A DNA stretch of 64,000 nt, taken from assembly GCF_003319105.1 (NCBI RefSeq), contig NZ_QOHH01000001.1, forward strand, positions 434,001 through 498,000. The letters run 5' to 3'. How positions within the stretch are numbered: the stretch's first letter is position 1; every line of letters begins with the position of its first letter. Shown here piece by piece: positions 55,084 to 63,197 of this stretch. The translations under genes and the position numbers were made by a program. Below the pieces are notes generated by a model that saw nothing but the letters and a program-made list of their open reading frames with translations, was not told where the DNA came from and searched no databases. The stretch is from Blastococcus sp. TF02-09 (GTDB lineage Bacteria > Actinomycetota > Actinomycetes > Mycobacteriales > Geodermatophilaceae).

Positions 55084-55611
55084 TCAGCGCTTGAGGCGAC
55101 GCACCAGGACGGAGTCCTCACCGCGCTCGTCCAGGTCCGCGAGGATCACCGCGATCGCCTCGCGGACGATGCGCCCGCGGTCGGCGGCCACGCCGTGCTG
55201 GCCGCGCAGGGTGAGCCGGGCGGTCTCGAGCTGCATGAGCTCGTCGGCCGAGATGTAGACGGTGATCTTCTCGTCGTGCTTGGTGCGCTCCCGGCCGCGG
55301 GCCGGACGCCCCCGGGTGGGCACGCGCGGCTGCATCACCGGCGCGGGGGCCGGGGCGCCGCGGAAGGCGGCCAGCTCGTCGTCGCCGGTGGCCGGGGTCG
55401 CGGCGGCACCGCCGGGCACCAGGGTCAGCGGGCTGGCGGCGGCCTCGGGCGCGGGCTCCTCGGCGCGGCGGCCAGCGGCCGCGCCGCGCAGGGCCGGCGA
55501 GCTGACCGTCGTGCTCAGGCTGGGCAGCTCGGTGACCTCGGGGACGGCGTTGGCGGCATCGGTGCGGCGGAACAGCTCCGACGCCCCCGGCAGCACGGGA
55601 CGCCGCGTCAC
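55084..55611 (-). CDS. Ribbon-helix-helix-like partner of the ParA-type ATPase
   Basis: A 175-residue protein starting at GTG 55611, overlapping the ParA-type stop (GTGA). Residues 1-105 are Pro/Ala/Ser-rich and probably unstructured. Residues ~110-175 contain K-I-T-V-Y-I-S-A-D-E-L-M-Q-L-E-T-A-R-L-T and R-G-R-I-V-R-E-A-I-A-V-I-L-A-D-L, the strand-helix-helix pattern of CopG/Arc-type DNA-binding proteins. It takes the place where plasmid systems encode a centromere-binding protein. No ParB or parS-like sequence is seen nearby. Confidence 0.7.
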   Translation of the reverse strand: MTRRPVLPGASELFRRTDAANAVPEVTELPSLSTTVSSPALRGAAAGRRAEEPAPEAAASPLTLVPGGAAATPATGDDELAAFRGAPAPAPVMQPRVPTRGRPARGRERTKHDEKITVYISADELMQLETARLTLRGQHGVAADRGRIVREAIAVILADLDERGEDSVLVRRLKR

Positions 55612-56513
55612 AGCGCGATCACCTCCTTGGCGAGATCGCGGTAGGCCGCGGCACCCGACGAGGTGGGGGCCCAGGTGGTGATCGGCTGGCCGGCGACGGT
55701 GGTCTCCGGGAACCGCACGGTGCGCTGGATGACGGTCTGGAAGACGGTGTCGCCGAAGGCCTCGACGACCCGGCTGAACACCTCCTTGCAGTGCACGGTC
55801 CGCGGGTCGTACATCGTGGCGAGGATGCCGGAGATCTCCAGCTGCGGGTTGAGCCGCTCCTTGACCTTGTCGATGGTGTCGACGAGCAGGGCGACCCCGC
55901 GCAGGGAGAAGAACTCGCACTCCAGCGGGATCATCACGCCCTGCGCCGCGGTCAGGGCGTTGACCGTGAGCAGGCCCAGCGAGGGCTGGCAGTCGATGAG
56001 GATGTAGTCGTACTCGTCGCGCACGTCGGCGAGCACCCGCAGCAGGGTCTGCTCGCGGGCGACCTCGCTGACCAGCTGCACCTCGGCGGCGGACAGGTCG
56101 ATGTTGCTGGGCACCAGGTCCAGGCCCGGGATGTCGGTGTGCACCCGGACGTCCCGCAGCGACGTGCGGCGCTCCATGAGGGCGTTGTAGATGGTGCGGT
56201 CCATGGTCTGCGCGGGCACGCCCAGGCCGACCGACAGGGCACCCTGCGGGTCGAGGTCGATGAGCAGCACCTTGCGGCCGAACTCGGTCAGCGCGGCACC
56301 CAGGTTGATCGTCGACGTCGTCTTGCCGACGCCGCCCTTCTGGTTGCACATCGCGATCACGTGCGCCGGGCCGTGCTCGGTGAGCGGCCGCGGGTCCGGC
56401 AGCCGGCGCTGCCGGGCACGCGCGGGGTCCTGCCGCGAGGCGGCGGCACCCATCTCGGGGTCGGTGTCGCGCGGGCGCGCGACGGCGTGGGCCGCGTCCG
56501 CTCGGATCGCCAT
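55608..56513 (-). CDS. ParA-type Walker ATPase (Rv1708-like)
   Basis: A 301-residue deviant-Walker ATPase starting at ATG 56513 behind CTGGAGGCG. The P-loop is K-G-G-V-G-K-T-T (59-66), with the signature first Lys, then L-I-D-L-D-P-Q-G-A-L (switch I) and I-L-I-D-C-Q-P-S-L-G (Walker B). A basic ~45-residue N-terminal tail precedes the domain. Such ATPases form nucleoid-bound gradients for segregation or positioning. Its place between xerD and scpA matches Rv1708; the housekeeping parAB near oriC is a different locus. Cargo is unknown. Confidence 0.92.
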   Translation of the reverse strand: MAIRADAAHAVARPRDTDPEMGAAASRQDPARARQRRLPDPRPLTEHGPAHVIAMCNQKGGVGKTTSTINLGAALTEFGRKVLLIDLDPQGALSVGLGVPAQTMDRTIYNALMERRTSLRDVRVHTDIPGLDLVPSNIDLSAAEVQLVSEVAREQTLLRVLADVRDEYDYILIDCQPSLGLLTVNALTAAQGVMIPLECEFFSLRGVALLVDTIDKVKERLNPQLEISGILATMYDPRTVHCKEVFSRVVEAFGDTVFQTVIQRTVRFPETTVAGQPITTWAPTSSGAAAYRDLAKEVIAL

Positions 56514-56725
56514 GGGTCTGTCGCCTCCAGGTCGTGCCCGATCCGGTCGGTGCCGGGTGCGGCCAGCCGTCCTGTCCGCTCGGGTGAATCGAAACTATGG
56601 AGTGGGAGAACTCTTCCCAAGGAGGCTCGCCGCGCGTCGTGTCGACATGGCGATCTGTGACAACCAGTGTGACGGCTCAACCCGAACCGGCGTGAAGATC
56701 TGCCGACAGTCCGGGCTGCGGGCTG

Positions 56726-57664
56726 TCAGTTAAGCGCTCGCGGGTGGCTGGTGGCGTACACCTCGCGCAGCCGGTCGACGGTCACCAGCGTGTAAACCTG
56801 CGTCGTCGTCACCGAGGCGTGGCCCAGCAGCTCCTGCACCACGCGCACGTCGGCCCCGCCGTCGAGCAGGTGGGTGGCGAACGAGTGCCGCAGCGTGTGC
56901 GGCGAGACCGAGCGGGCCAGCTCGCTGCTGCCGCCGGCGGCGCGCTCGGCGGCCGATCGCAGGATCTGCCAGGCGCTCTGCCGGGACAGCGGCCCTCCCC
57001 GCACGTTGAGGAACAGCGCCCCGCCGCGCACCCCCGCCCTGCTCTTCGCCGCGAGCTCGGGCCGGGCCCGGACGAGGTAGTCCTCGACGGCGCGCAGCGC
57101 ATAGCTGCCCACGGGGACGATGCGCTCCTTGCCGCCCTTGCCGGCCAGCCGCACCGTCGCCTGCCCGCGGTCGACGTCGTCCACGGCCAGGCCGACCGCC
57201 TCGGAGATGCGCGCGCCGGTGCCGTACAGCAGCTCGAGCAGGGCGCGGTCCCGCAGGCCGCGCGACCCCTCGACCACTCCGGCGGCCTCGATGAGCGCCA
57301 CCACCGACTCCACGGGCACGGCCTTGGGCAGCCGCCGCGCGGGCGTGGGCGGCCGGATCTCGGCGGCGACGTCGTCGGGCACCAGGCCGTCGAGCAGCGC
57401 GAAGCGGTGCAGTCCGCGGACGGCGACCACGGCGCGGGCGGCCGAGGTGGCCGACAGCGGCGGGTGGTCGTCGTCGCCCCGGCGCAGCGCGGCGAGGAAG
57501 CCCGCCACGTCGGACTCGGCGATCTCGCCCAGGCCGCGCACGCCGGCGTCGTCGAGGTACTCGGTGTACCGGCGCAGGTCGCGCCGGTAGGAGGCGATGG
57601 TGTTGGCGGCGAGCCCGCGCTCCACGGTGAGGTGGTCCAGGTACCCGGTCACGGCGCGGGCCAC
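56726..57664 (-). CDS. xerD: Tyrosine recombinase XerD
   Basis: Site-specific recombinase that with XerC resolves chromosome dimers at dif. It is 312 residues from GTG 57664. The SAM-like N-terminal domain has [12 protein letters not shown]. The catalytic set is Arg in T-G-A-R-I-S-E, Lys in [21 protein letters not shown] and the Tyr nucleophile in T-Q-V-Y-T. A CTG at 57706, behind GGAGGTG and overlapping the ald stop, is a possible earlier start giving 326 residues. It is directly downstream of ald. Confidence 0.95.
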   Translation of the reverse strand: MARAVTGYLDHLTVERGLAANTIASYRRDLRRYTEYLDDAGVRGLGEIAESDVAGFLAALRRGDDDHPPLSATSAARAVVAVRGLHRFALLDGLVPDDVAAEIRPPTPARRLPKAVPVESVVALIEAAGVVEGSRGLRDRALLELLYGTGARISEAVGLAVDDVDRGQATVRLAGKGGKERIVPVGSYALRAVEDYLVRARPELAAKSRAGVRGGALFLNVRGGPLSRQSAWQILRSAAERAAGGSSELARSVSPHTLRHSFATHLLDGGADVRVVQELLGHASVTTTQVYTLVTVDRLREVYATSHPRALN

Positions 57665-57702
57665 GTCGGACCCGGAGACGCGCGGGGGGACGTCGGCGAC
57701 GG

Positions 57703-58818
57703 TCAGGACAGCACCTCCGCCAGCGGCACCGCGGTCCGGCCGTGCGCCCGGGCGACCTCGGGGAGCACCACCTGACCCCCGGCCACGTTCACCCCGTGGG
57801 CCAGCGCGGGGTCGGCGGCCACCGCGGCGGCGGTCCCCTGCCCGGCCAGCGCCATGACGTAGGGCAGCGTCACGTTGGTCAGGGCGTGGGTGGAGGTGTT
57901 CGGCACCGCGCCGGGCATGTTGGCCACGCAGTAGAAGACCGACTCGTGCACCCGGAACGTGGGCTGGTCGTGGGTGGTGGGCCGGGTGTCCTCGAAGCAG
58001 CCGCCCTGGTCGACGGCGATGTCGACGAGCACCGAGCCCGGCTTCATGCGCGACACCAGCTCGTTGCTGACCAGCACTGGTGCGCGGGCGCCGGGGACGA
58101 GCACCGCCCCGATGACCAGGTCCGCGTCGAGCACCGCCCGCTCGACCTCGTAGGCGCTCGAGGCCACGGTCTGCAGGTGGCCCTGGTAGATGCGGTCGGC
58201 GGCGCGCAGCTTGTCGATGTCCTTGTCCAGGACGACGACCTCCGCCTGCATGCCGAGCGCGATCGCCGCCGCGCTCATCCCCGAGACGCCGGCACCGAGG
58301 ACGACGACCTTCGCGGCGTAGACCCCGGGCACCCCGCCCAGGAGGACGCCGCGCCCGCCGTGCGCCCGCTCGAGGGCGTGCGCGCCGACCTGGGGCGCCA
58401 TCCGCCCGGCGACCTCGCTCATCGGCGCCAGCAGCGGCAGCGCGCCGTCGGCGGTCTGGACGGTCTCGTAGGCGATCGCGGTGGTACCCGAGGCGACCAG
58501 CGCGTCGGTGCACTCCTTGGACGCGGCCAGGTGGAGGTAGGTGAACAGGGTCTGCCCCGCGCGCAGCCGTCCGTACTCCTCGGCCACCGGCTCCTTGACC
58601 TTGAGCAGCAGGTCGGCCTCGGCCCACACGTCGTCGGCGGCGGGCACCAGCCGGGCGCCGGCCGCGGCGAACTCGGCGTCCGGGATCGAGGACCCCTCCC
58701 CCGCGCCGCTCTCGACCAGGACGGTGTGCCCGGCCCGGGCGAGCTCGGTCACGCCGGCGGGGGTGAGCGCCACCCGGTACTCACCGCTCTTGACCTCTCG
58801 GGCCACCCCGACCTGCAT
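57703..58818 (-). CDS. ald: Alanine dehydrogenase
   Basis: NAD-dependent oxidative deamination of L-alanine to pyruvate. It is 371 residues, the normal length. The N-terminal [17 protein letters not shown] contains the substrate Arg, followed by the catalytic K-V-K-E-P, Y-L-H-L-A, and the NAD loop [20 protein letters not shown] and [11 protein letters not shown] are family-specific. ATG 58818 has TAGACT 6 nt upstream, so the mRNA is probably leaderless. Confidence 0.97.
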   Translation of the reverse strand: MQVGVAREVKSGEYRVALTPAGVTELARAGHTVLVESGAGEGSSIPDAEFAAAGARLVPAADDVWAEADLLLKVKEPVAEEYGRLRAGQTLFTYLHLAASKECTDALVASGTTAIAYETVQTADGALPLLAPMSEVAGRMAPQVGAHALERAHGGRGVLLGGVPGVYAAKVVVLGAGVSGMSAAAIALGMQAEVVVLDKDIDKLRAADRIYQGHLQTVASSAYEVERAVLDADLVIGAVLVPGARAPVLVSNELVSRMKPGSVLVDIAVDQGGCFEDTRPTTHDQPTFRVHESVFYCVANMPGAVPNTSTHALTNVTLPYVMALAGQGTAAAVAADPALAHGVNVAGGQVVLPEVARAHGRTAVPLAEVLS

Positions 58819-58824
58819 GGGCGG

Positions 58825-58830
58825 AGTCTA
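58825..58830 (-). promoter_or_regulatory. Putative -10 box of ald
   Basis: TAGACT on the minus strand, 6 nt before ATG 58818. No ribosome-binding sequence is present between it and the start, which supports leaderless expression of the ald-xerD unit. Confidence 0.45.
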
Positions 58831-58890
58831 GGCACGCGACCGCCTCCGGACGTCCGACCTGCGGGCGGTCGCGGCCGCCCAGCTCCTCCG

Positions 58891-59047
58891 GGGTGCGGGT
58901 GTGCTGCCGTCCGGCTGACCTGCGCGCGCCCCGCCCGAGTGCCGGGTGCTGCGTCCGGCTCGCCCGCGCCCGCCCGGCCCGAGTGCCGGGTTGCTGCCGT
59001 CCGGGTCGGCGTGTCCGCCCGTGTCGGCGACCGCAACCCCGCACTCG
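58891..59047. repeat. Intergenic REP-like repeats with an inverted copy
   Basis: Three direct copies of a ~24-bp motif (58891-58914, 58936-58958, 58980-59004) share the core G-GTGC-[CG]GGGT with GCTGC and GTCCGG, spaced ~44-45 bp. A fourth, inverted partial copy GCAACCCCGCACTCG (59033-59047) can pair with the start of the third (14 of 15 matches). They fill most of the ald upstream region. Confidence 0.55.
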
Positions 59048-59084
59048 ACCTGCGGCGCGGATCCGTCGACCGAAGGATGGGCGG

Positions 59085-59705
59085 ATGCGCCTGTACGCCC
59101 AGAACCCCGCTCTCCGCCTGCGCCAGCTCGCCGCCGACGTCGGGCTGCTGGTGTGGATCGTCGGCTGGGTGCTCGCCGCCCGGGCCGTGCACGGCGCGGT
59201 GCTGCTGCTGGCCGGGCCGGGGCAGGCGGTCGAGGACCTCGGCCGGTCGGTCGGGGGCAGCATGGAGTCCGCGGCCGGCGCGGCCGAGGACGTGCCGCTG
59301 GTGGGCGACGAGCTGTCGGCGCCGTTCGACGCGCTGGCCGAGGCGAGCGGCTCGGTGCGTGGTGCCGGGCAGAGCGCGCAGGACGCCGTCGAGACGCTGG
59401 CGACGATCCTCGCCGTCGCCCTCGTCGTGCTGGCGGTCGGCTGGATGCTGCTCCGCTGGCTGCCCTGGCGGACCCGCTGGCTGCGCGAGGCCACCGCGGC
59501 CGCCCGGGTGCTGCGCGCCGGCCCCACCGGCGGCCCCGATCTGGAGCTGCTGGCCGCCCGGGCGATGGCGACCGCTCCGCTCCCCCGCCTCGCCGCACTG
59601 CCGCCGGGCACGGGCGCGGCGTGGCGGGCCGGTGACCCGGCGGCCGTCCGGAGCCTGGCCGCCCTCGAGCTCGACCGGCTGGGACTGCGGCTGCCGGGCG
59701 CCTGA
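59085..59705 (+). CDS. Two-segment membrane protein of unknown function
   Basis: A 206-residue protein starting at ATG 59085 (GGATGGGCGG just upstream). Two membrane segments (~19-46 and ~105-125) enclose an extracytoplasmic loop rich in Ala, Glu and Gly (~47-104), which looks helical: G-S-M-E-S-A-A-G-A-A-E-D-V-P and S-G-S-V-R-G-A-G-Q-S-A-Q. The C-terminal ~80 residues are cytoplasmic with a W-R-T-R-W-L-R-E-A start. Proteins of this layout are common hypotheticals in the family; no function is known. It begins the accessory interval between ald and the NUDIX gene. Confidence 0.72.
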   Translation: MRLYAQNPALRLRQLAADVGLLVWIVGWVLAARAVHGAVLLLAGPGQAVEDLGRSVGGSMESAAGAAEDVPLVGDELSAPFDALAEASGSVRGAGQSAQDAVETLATILAVALVVLAVGWMLLRWLPWRTRWLREATAAARVLRAGPTGGPDLELLAARAMATAPLPRLAALPPGTGAAWRAGDPAAVRSLAALELDRLGLRLPGA

Positions 59706-59774
59706 GCGACTGTGCCGTCTGAGCGCCTGGGCGTTCTGAGCGACTGGACTGTCCGCCACCCCTGCTCGTCCGCG

Positions 59775-59824
59775 CGACATGTCGACTCCTCGACGTGACG
59801 GTGCGTCGAGGAGTCGACATGTCG
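59775..59824. repeat. Perfect 21-bp inverted repeat (hairpin)
   Basis: Arms begin CGACATGTCGACTCC and are perfectly complementary over 21 bases around an 8-nt loop (59796-59803). A partial third copy (GTGCGTCGAC) follows at 59825. It lies between two convergent genes and could end transcription from both, but the sequence is not GC-rich like the other terminators and looks like a dispersed palindromic element. Confidence 0.7.
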
Positions 59825-59891
59825 GTGCGTCGACAGGACATCCCACAGGCCACGCCTCGGACGGTGGCGTACGGCCGACGGGGTTCGGCGA

Positions 59892-61598
59892 TCAGAATGG
59901 CGGCGGATCCGCCGGCACTGCTGGCCTCGACGGCTCCGGTCCCGGTGGTCGGAGACCGGGCGGACGGGTTGTCCGGGTGACTCCCGACGGGCTGGTGACG
60001 TGCAGAGTCCCGTCGCGGTCCAGGCGGAAGTCCCAGCCCGCAGCGAAGGTCTTCAATCGGTGGTGGGAGCGGCAGGCGCAGCACAGGTTGGCGCAGGACG
60101 TCCGCCCGCCGGCGGCATGGGCGACCACGTGGTCCAGATCCGCCAGGCCCACCCGTTGGCCGCAGTTCGGGAACCGGCACCGCCGGTCGCGGGTCGTGAC
60201 GAACCGGCGCTGAGCCGCCCCGGGCGTGTAGGCGTCGACGTCATCGGGCGGGCCGAGCACGGCGCACGCGCACCCGCCCGACCCCTCGTCGCCGGTGGCT
60301 TCCGCACCCGAGCCGTCGCCCACCCGGGTGGGGGCCTCGGAGTGCTCCGCCTCGGAGTGCTCCGCCTCGGAGTGCTCCGCCTCGGAGTGCTCCGCCTCGG
60401 AGTGCCCAGCCCCGGAGTCCTTCATCGCGGGCTCTTCCGGTTCGGGCTGCTCCGTCGCGGGCTCTTCCGCCTCGGAATGGTCCGTGGAGGGCTGTTCCGC
60501 CTCGATCCCGCCGTCGCCCGGGTGCTCGACGCACCCCCGCGCGGCGAGGCGGGCGAGCTCCGCGGCGGTCACCGTGGCCAGCAACTGCCCGCGCTCGTCG
60601 GTGATCGCGAACGTGAGGGAGCCACCGGCCGGCGTGGTCAGACCGATCGCCTCGATCCGGCGGAGCAGGTCACGCACGTGCGCGGCGGTGATCGGGAACC
60701 CGTCCACCTCGCCGCCCCGGCTGCTGGTGCCCTCCAGCCCGTCGAGGGCAGCAGTGACCGTCAGCTGCACCGTCACACCGGGCAGCCCGTGGTCGGCGGG
60801 GCGCCGGATGAGCATCGAGTGGATGGCCGACCGGATCTGCCCGATCGGCCGCTCGTCGCCGTCGGCCTTCGCCATCGCGGCCAACTGGTCGATGACGGCG
60901 TAGCAGGCCGCGGCTTCCTCCGCGCTCATCTCGGCGGTCAGCACCGCCATCCCGTCAGCGGTCGGGTAGGTGCGCACGTCGGCAGCTTGCTGCGCCTCGG
61001 CTCGACGCTCGTCGATCGCCGTCGCGTCCAGCTCGGCCAGTAGCTCCAGCGCACGAGTCTGCAGACGGGTGGGTGACATGTCCTCGGCCTCGGACAGCAG
61101 CGCTGCCTCGACCGCCCGCGCCAGCTCCGGCCTCGCGGACTGCAGCGCCTCGGCCAGCACGCCCGCCCGCCGCTCGTCCAACCGCCCCTCGCGGAGGGCC
61201 GCGAACGTCGCCGGCAGGTTCTCCCGCCAGGTGAACGCCCGCCGGGCCCGGAACGACGCGGTGCCTCTGCCGAGGTTGATCGCGTGCGCCAGCTCGTCGG
61301 GGAAGAACTCGCTGACCCCGGGGAACTCGGGATCGGTCTTCCGCCAGGTCCGCCGGCGGGCTCCGGGAGTACCGGGCGCCGGGTCGTCGGTGTCGGGCCG
61401 CAGCTCGGCGAGCCGCAGGATCAGCTCCGCTTCACGGGCAGCTTGCCGCGCCCTGTCGCGCTGGACGGCGGCCAGCTCCCGGGCGACCTGGGCGTCGTCC
61501 AGCCACTCGGCGGGCAGCTGCAAGTGTGCCTCCGGCTGGGCGCTCACCCAGTCGAACAGCACCCCCTCCGCGATGGAGGTCCCCGCCAGCCTCTGCAC
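59892..61598 (-). CDS. DUF222 / HNH endonuclease (13E12-type) with acidic tandem repeat
   Basis: A 568-residue protein starting at GTG 61598. The N-half (~30-330) is DUF222. The C-terminus is an HNH nuclease: R-D-R-R-C-R-F-P-N-C-G, then L-D-H-V-V-A-H-A-A-G-G-R-T and N-L-C-C-A-C-R-S-H-H-R, with two Cys pairs and the H-N-H residues present. Between them (~365-425) lies a Glu/Ser/His/Ala linker containing four to five copies of S-E-A-E-H, encoded by a perfect 15-bp DNA repeat. Such proteins are multicopy in actinobacteria; mobility or defence roles are suspected but unproven. TAGGTT 6 nt before the start suggests a leaderless mRNA. Confidence 0.88.
   Translation of the reverse strand: MQRLAGTSIAEGVLFDWVSAQPEAHLQLPAEWLDDAQVARELAAVQRDRARQAAREAELILRLAELRPDTDDPAPGTPGARRRTWRKTDPEFPGVSEFFPDELAHAINLGRGTASFRARRAFTWRENLPATFAALREGRLDERRAGVLAEALQSARPELARAVEAALLSEAEDMSPTRLQTRALELLAELDATAIDERRAEAQQAADVRTYPTADGMAVLTAEMSAEEAAACYAVIDQLAAMAKADGDERPIGQIRSAIHSMLIRRPADHGLPGVTVQLTVTAALDGLEGTSSRGGEVDGFPITAAHVRDLLRRIEAIGLTTPAGGSLTFAITDERGQLLATVTAAELARLAARGCVEHPGDGGIEAEQPSTDHSEAEEPATEQPEPEEPAMKDSGAGHSEAEHSEAEHSEAEHSEAEHSEAPTRVGDGSGAEATGDEGSGGCACAVLGPPDDVDAYTPGAAQRRFVTTRDRRCRFPNCGQRVGLADLDHVVAHAAGGRTSCANLCCACRSHHRLKTFAAGWDFRLDRDGTLHVTSPSGVTRTTRPPGLRPPGPEPSRPAVPADPPPF
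60336..60410. repeat. 15-bp tandem repeat inside the HNH gene
   Basis: Unit CTCGGAGTGCTCCGC: four perfect copies (60336-60395) and one imperfect (60396-60410), with weaker copies following to about 60490. The repeat keeps the reading frame and adds or removes five residues per unit, so it is a candidate for length variation. Confidence 0.85.
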
Positions 61599-61604
61599 AT
61601 CTCG

Positions 61605-61610
61605 AACCTA
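61605..61610 (-). promoter_or_regulatory. Putative -10 box of the HNH gene
   Basis: TAGGTT on the minus strand, 6 nt before GTG 61598. Confidence 0.4.
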
Positions 61611-61779
61611 CGGGCCACGTCTGACAATTTCGGGCGCGCGGAGTGCAACCACGGAGGGATATGACCCGGACCGGCCATTCCCCGTCGACTCGCCCGGACT
61701 GCGGCATCAGGTACAGGCCGGCGACCACCGACCGCCGTCGTGAGCGCTTGCACGACGGCTGGGCCACGAACACAAGCAC

Positions 61780-62114
61780 TCAGTAGTCACGAGTGATCCC
61801 AGCGTCGCCCTCTTCTCGCCAGAAGGAACCGCTCCAGTCGGCTGCGTCATCCAGCTTTCCTTCCGGATTGCTGACGAAGGTGCCGCTACCGATTCCGCAG
61901 AACTGCGCGACCCCGGCCTTCAAGCTGCGAATGTTGCCCCTGAATCTTCGTCGAGGTCGTGCGCGTTCAACAGCGACCGAATTACCGAGGTCTGGTCCTC
62001 GAACTCCATCCTCACGTACTCGGTGCAGGTGGTGTCGTCCGCGCTGGCTCCACATCCTCCCAACGCCAGCAGACATGCCACCACGACTACCATGCCGGTG
62101 CCTGGCTGGGCCAT
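61780..62114 (-). pseudogene. Frameshifted small lipoprotein
   Basis: The gene starts at ATG 62114 with a lipoprotein signal (V-V-V-V-A-C-L-L-A-L-G-G-C), then D-D-T-T-C-T-E-Y-V-R-M-E-F-E-D-Q. The frame stops at a TGA near 61920, just after a run of four G (61937-61940). If one G is added, reading continues N-I-R-S-L-K-A-G-V-A-Q-F-C-G, then N-P-E-G-K-L-D-D-A-A-D-W to a stop at 61780, giving a coherent ~110-residue product with two more Cys-containing blocks. It is either a broken gene, a phase-variable tract or a base-call error. The parent family is not recognised. Confidence 0.65.
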
Positions 62115-62310
62115 GCCCACTCCTGCGCTCAGGTCGTCGGTCTCCGATGGGTGATGGTGCCCCCGTGGCGGCTGGCTGGTGGAACCTGAGTGTGATCGCA
62201 ACCGGCGGGTGCGTTCGGCTGAGCTGCGAAGCCACTCACGGCCACTCCACGCGCCAGGACAACGCAGGGGCTCAGTGACGACGGCCCGGGACCGCCCCGT
62301 CGTGGGCCGC

Positions 62311-62496
62311 TCAGGCCGACGTGTCCCTCGGCAGCTGAGCACCGCAGGCGCAGCACCGATCCCCCGCTCCGAGCGGAGCGCGGCAGTTCGGGCACACGAA
62401 TTGCGGCGGGCCGTCGGGAGGAACGGTCGGCGGTGGCGATGTGGGCCAACGCCAACGGTCACGACGACGCCACCTGTCGGGCACCGGTAGGGGCAC
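62311..62496 (-). CDS. Possible zinc-ribbon peptide
   Basis: A 61-codon frame from GTG 62496. The first 30 residues are basic and Pro-rich. The last 30 form a compact zinc ribbon, F-V-C-P-N-C-R-A-P-L-G-A-G-D-R-C-C-A-C-G-A, with two C-x-x-C pairs. The start site has no strong ribosome-binding sequence. Similar short zinc ribbons occur in actinobacterial genomes, alone or as the tail of a larger protein, so it could also be a fragment. Confidence 0.45.
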   Translation of the reverse strand: MPLPVPDRWRRRDRWRWPTSPPPTVPPDGPPQFVCPNCRAPLGAGDRCCACGAQLPRDTSA

Positions 62497-62600
62497 GGCG
62501 TTCAGCCTGCCAGCCGATGTACGACGGCGGGCCGCTCACCGCGAGGTTGGGTGGCTCCCTGGAGTGCCGCACCCACGTGCGCGTGCCGGTCGTCCGACCG

Positions 62601-63197
62601 TCAGACGGCGTCGACGTCCCGCAGCCGCGGACGGGCCGCCCGCACCTGAGCCGTGGCCAGCAGCCCGACGACGGCGGACGCGTTCCGGATGTCGCCGTCG
62701 AAGACGCGCTGCACGGCGTCGGCCAGCGGCACGCGCTCGATGGTCATGTCGAGCTCCTCGTGCTCGACGACGAACCCCTCGGGACGGTCGACCGCGGAGA
62801 GGCCCTCGGCGAGGTAGATCAGCACCTGCTCGTCGGTGAACCCGGGCGAGCTGTAGTGGGTGGTAAGCAGCGACCACCGCTGGGCGGCCAGCAGCGCTTC
62901 CTCGGCGAGCTCCCGCTTCGCCGTCTCCAGCGGCGGCTCGCCGTCGGCGTCCCGCAGGCCGGCGGGCAGCTCCCACAGGTAGCGCCCCACGGGGTGCCGG
63001 TACTGCCGGAGCAGCAGCACGCGGTCCTCGTCGTCGACCGCGACGACCGCGACCGCGCCCGGGTGCGCCACGACCTCGCGCACCGAGTCCCCGCCGCCGG
63101 GCATGGCGACGGTGTCCCGCCGCAGCGAGATGACGCGGCCATCGAAGAGCGTCTCGCTGTCCAGCACCCGGTAGGCGTGCGGGGCGGCGTCGGGCAT
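62601..63197 (-). CDS. NUDIX hydrolase, ADP-ribose pyrophosphatase type
   Basis: A 198-residue protein starting at ATG 63197, overlapping the pyrG stop by one base (TGATG). The Nudix box is recognisable as G-L-R-D-A-D-G-E-P-P-L-E-T-A-K-R-E-L-A-E-E with the catalytic R-E-x-x-E-E intact; one extra residue lies before the first Glu and the final Gly is replaced by Leu. Upstream R-Q-Y-R-H-P-V-G is typical of ADP-ribose pyrophosphatases, and the gene matches Rv1700 next to pyrG. It hydrolyses ADP-ribose to AMP and ribose-5-phosphate (family knowledge). Confidence 0.92.
   Translation of the reverse strand: MPDAAPHAYRVLDSETLFDGRVISLRRDTVAMPGGGDSVREVVAHPGAVAVVAVDDEDRVLLLRQYRHPVGRYLWELPAGLRDADGEPPLETAKRELAEEALLAAQRWSLLTTHYSSPGFTDEQVLIYLAEGLSAVDRPEGFVVEHEELDMTIERVPLADAVQRVFDGDIRNASAVVGLLATAQVRAARPRLRDVDAV

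Noticed and set aside
60336..60410. Regular short repeats that could suggest a CRISPR array
   Set aside because: The 15-bp units are contiguous without spacers and lie in frame within the HNH gene; no cas gene is present.
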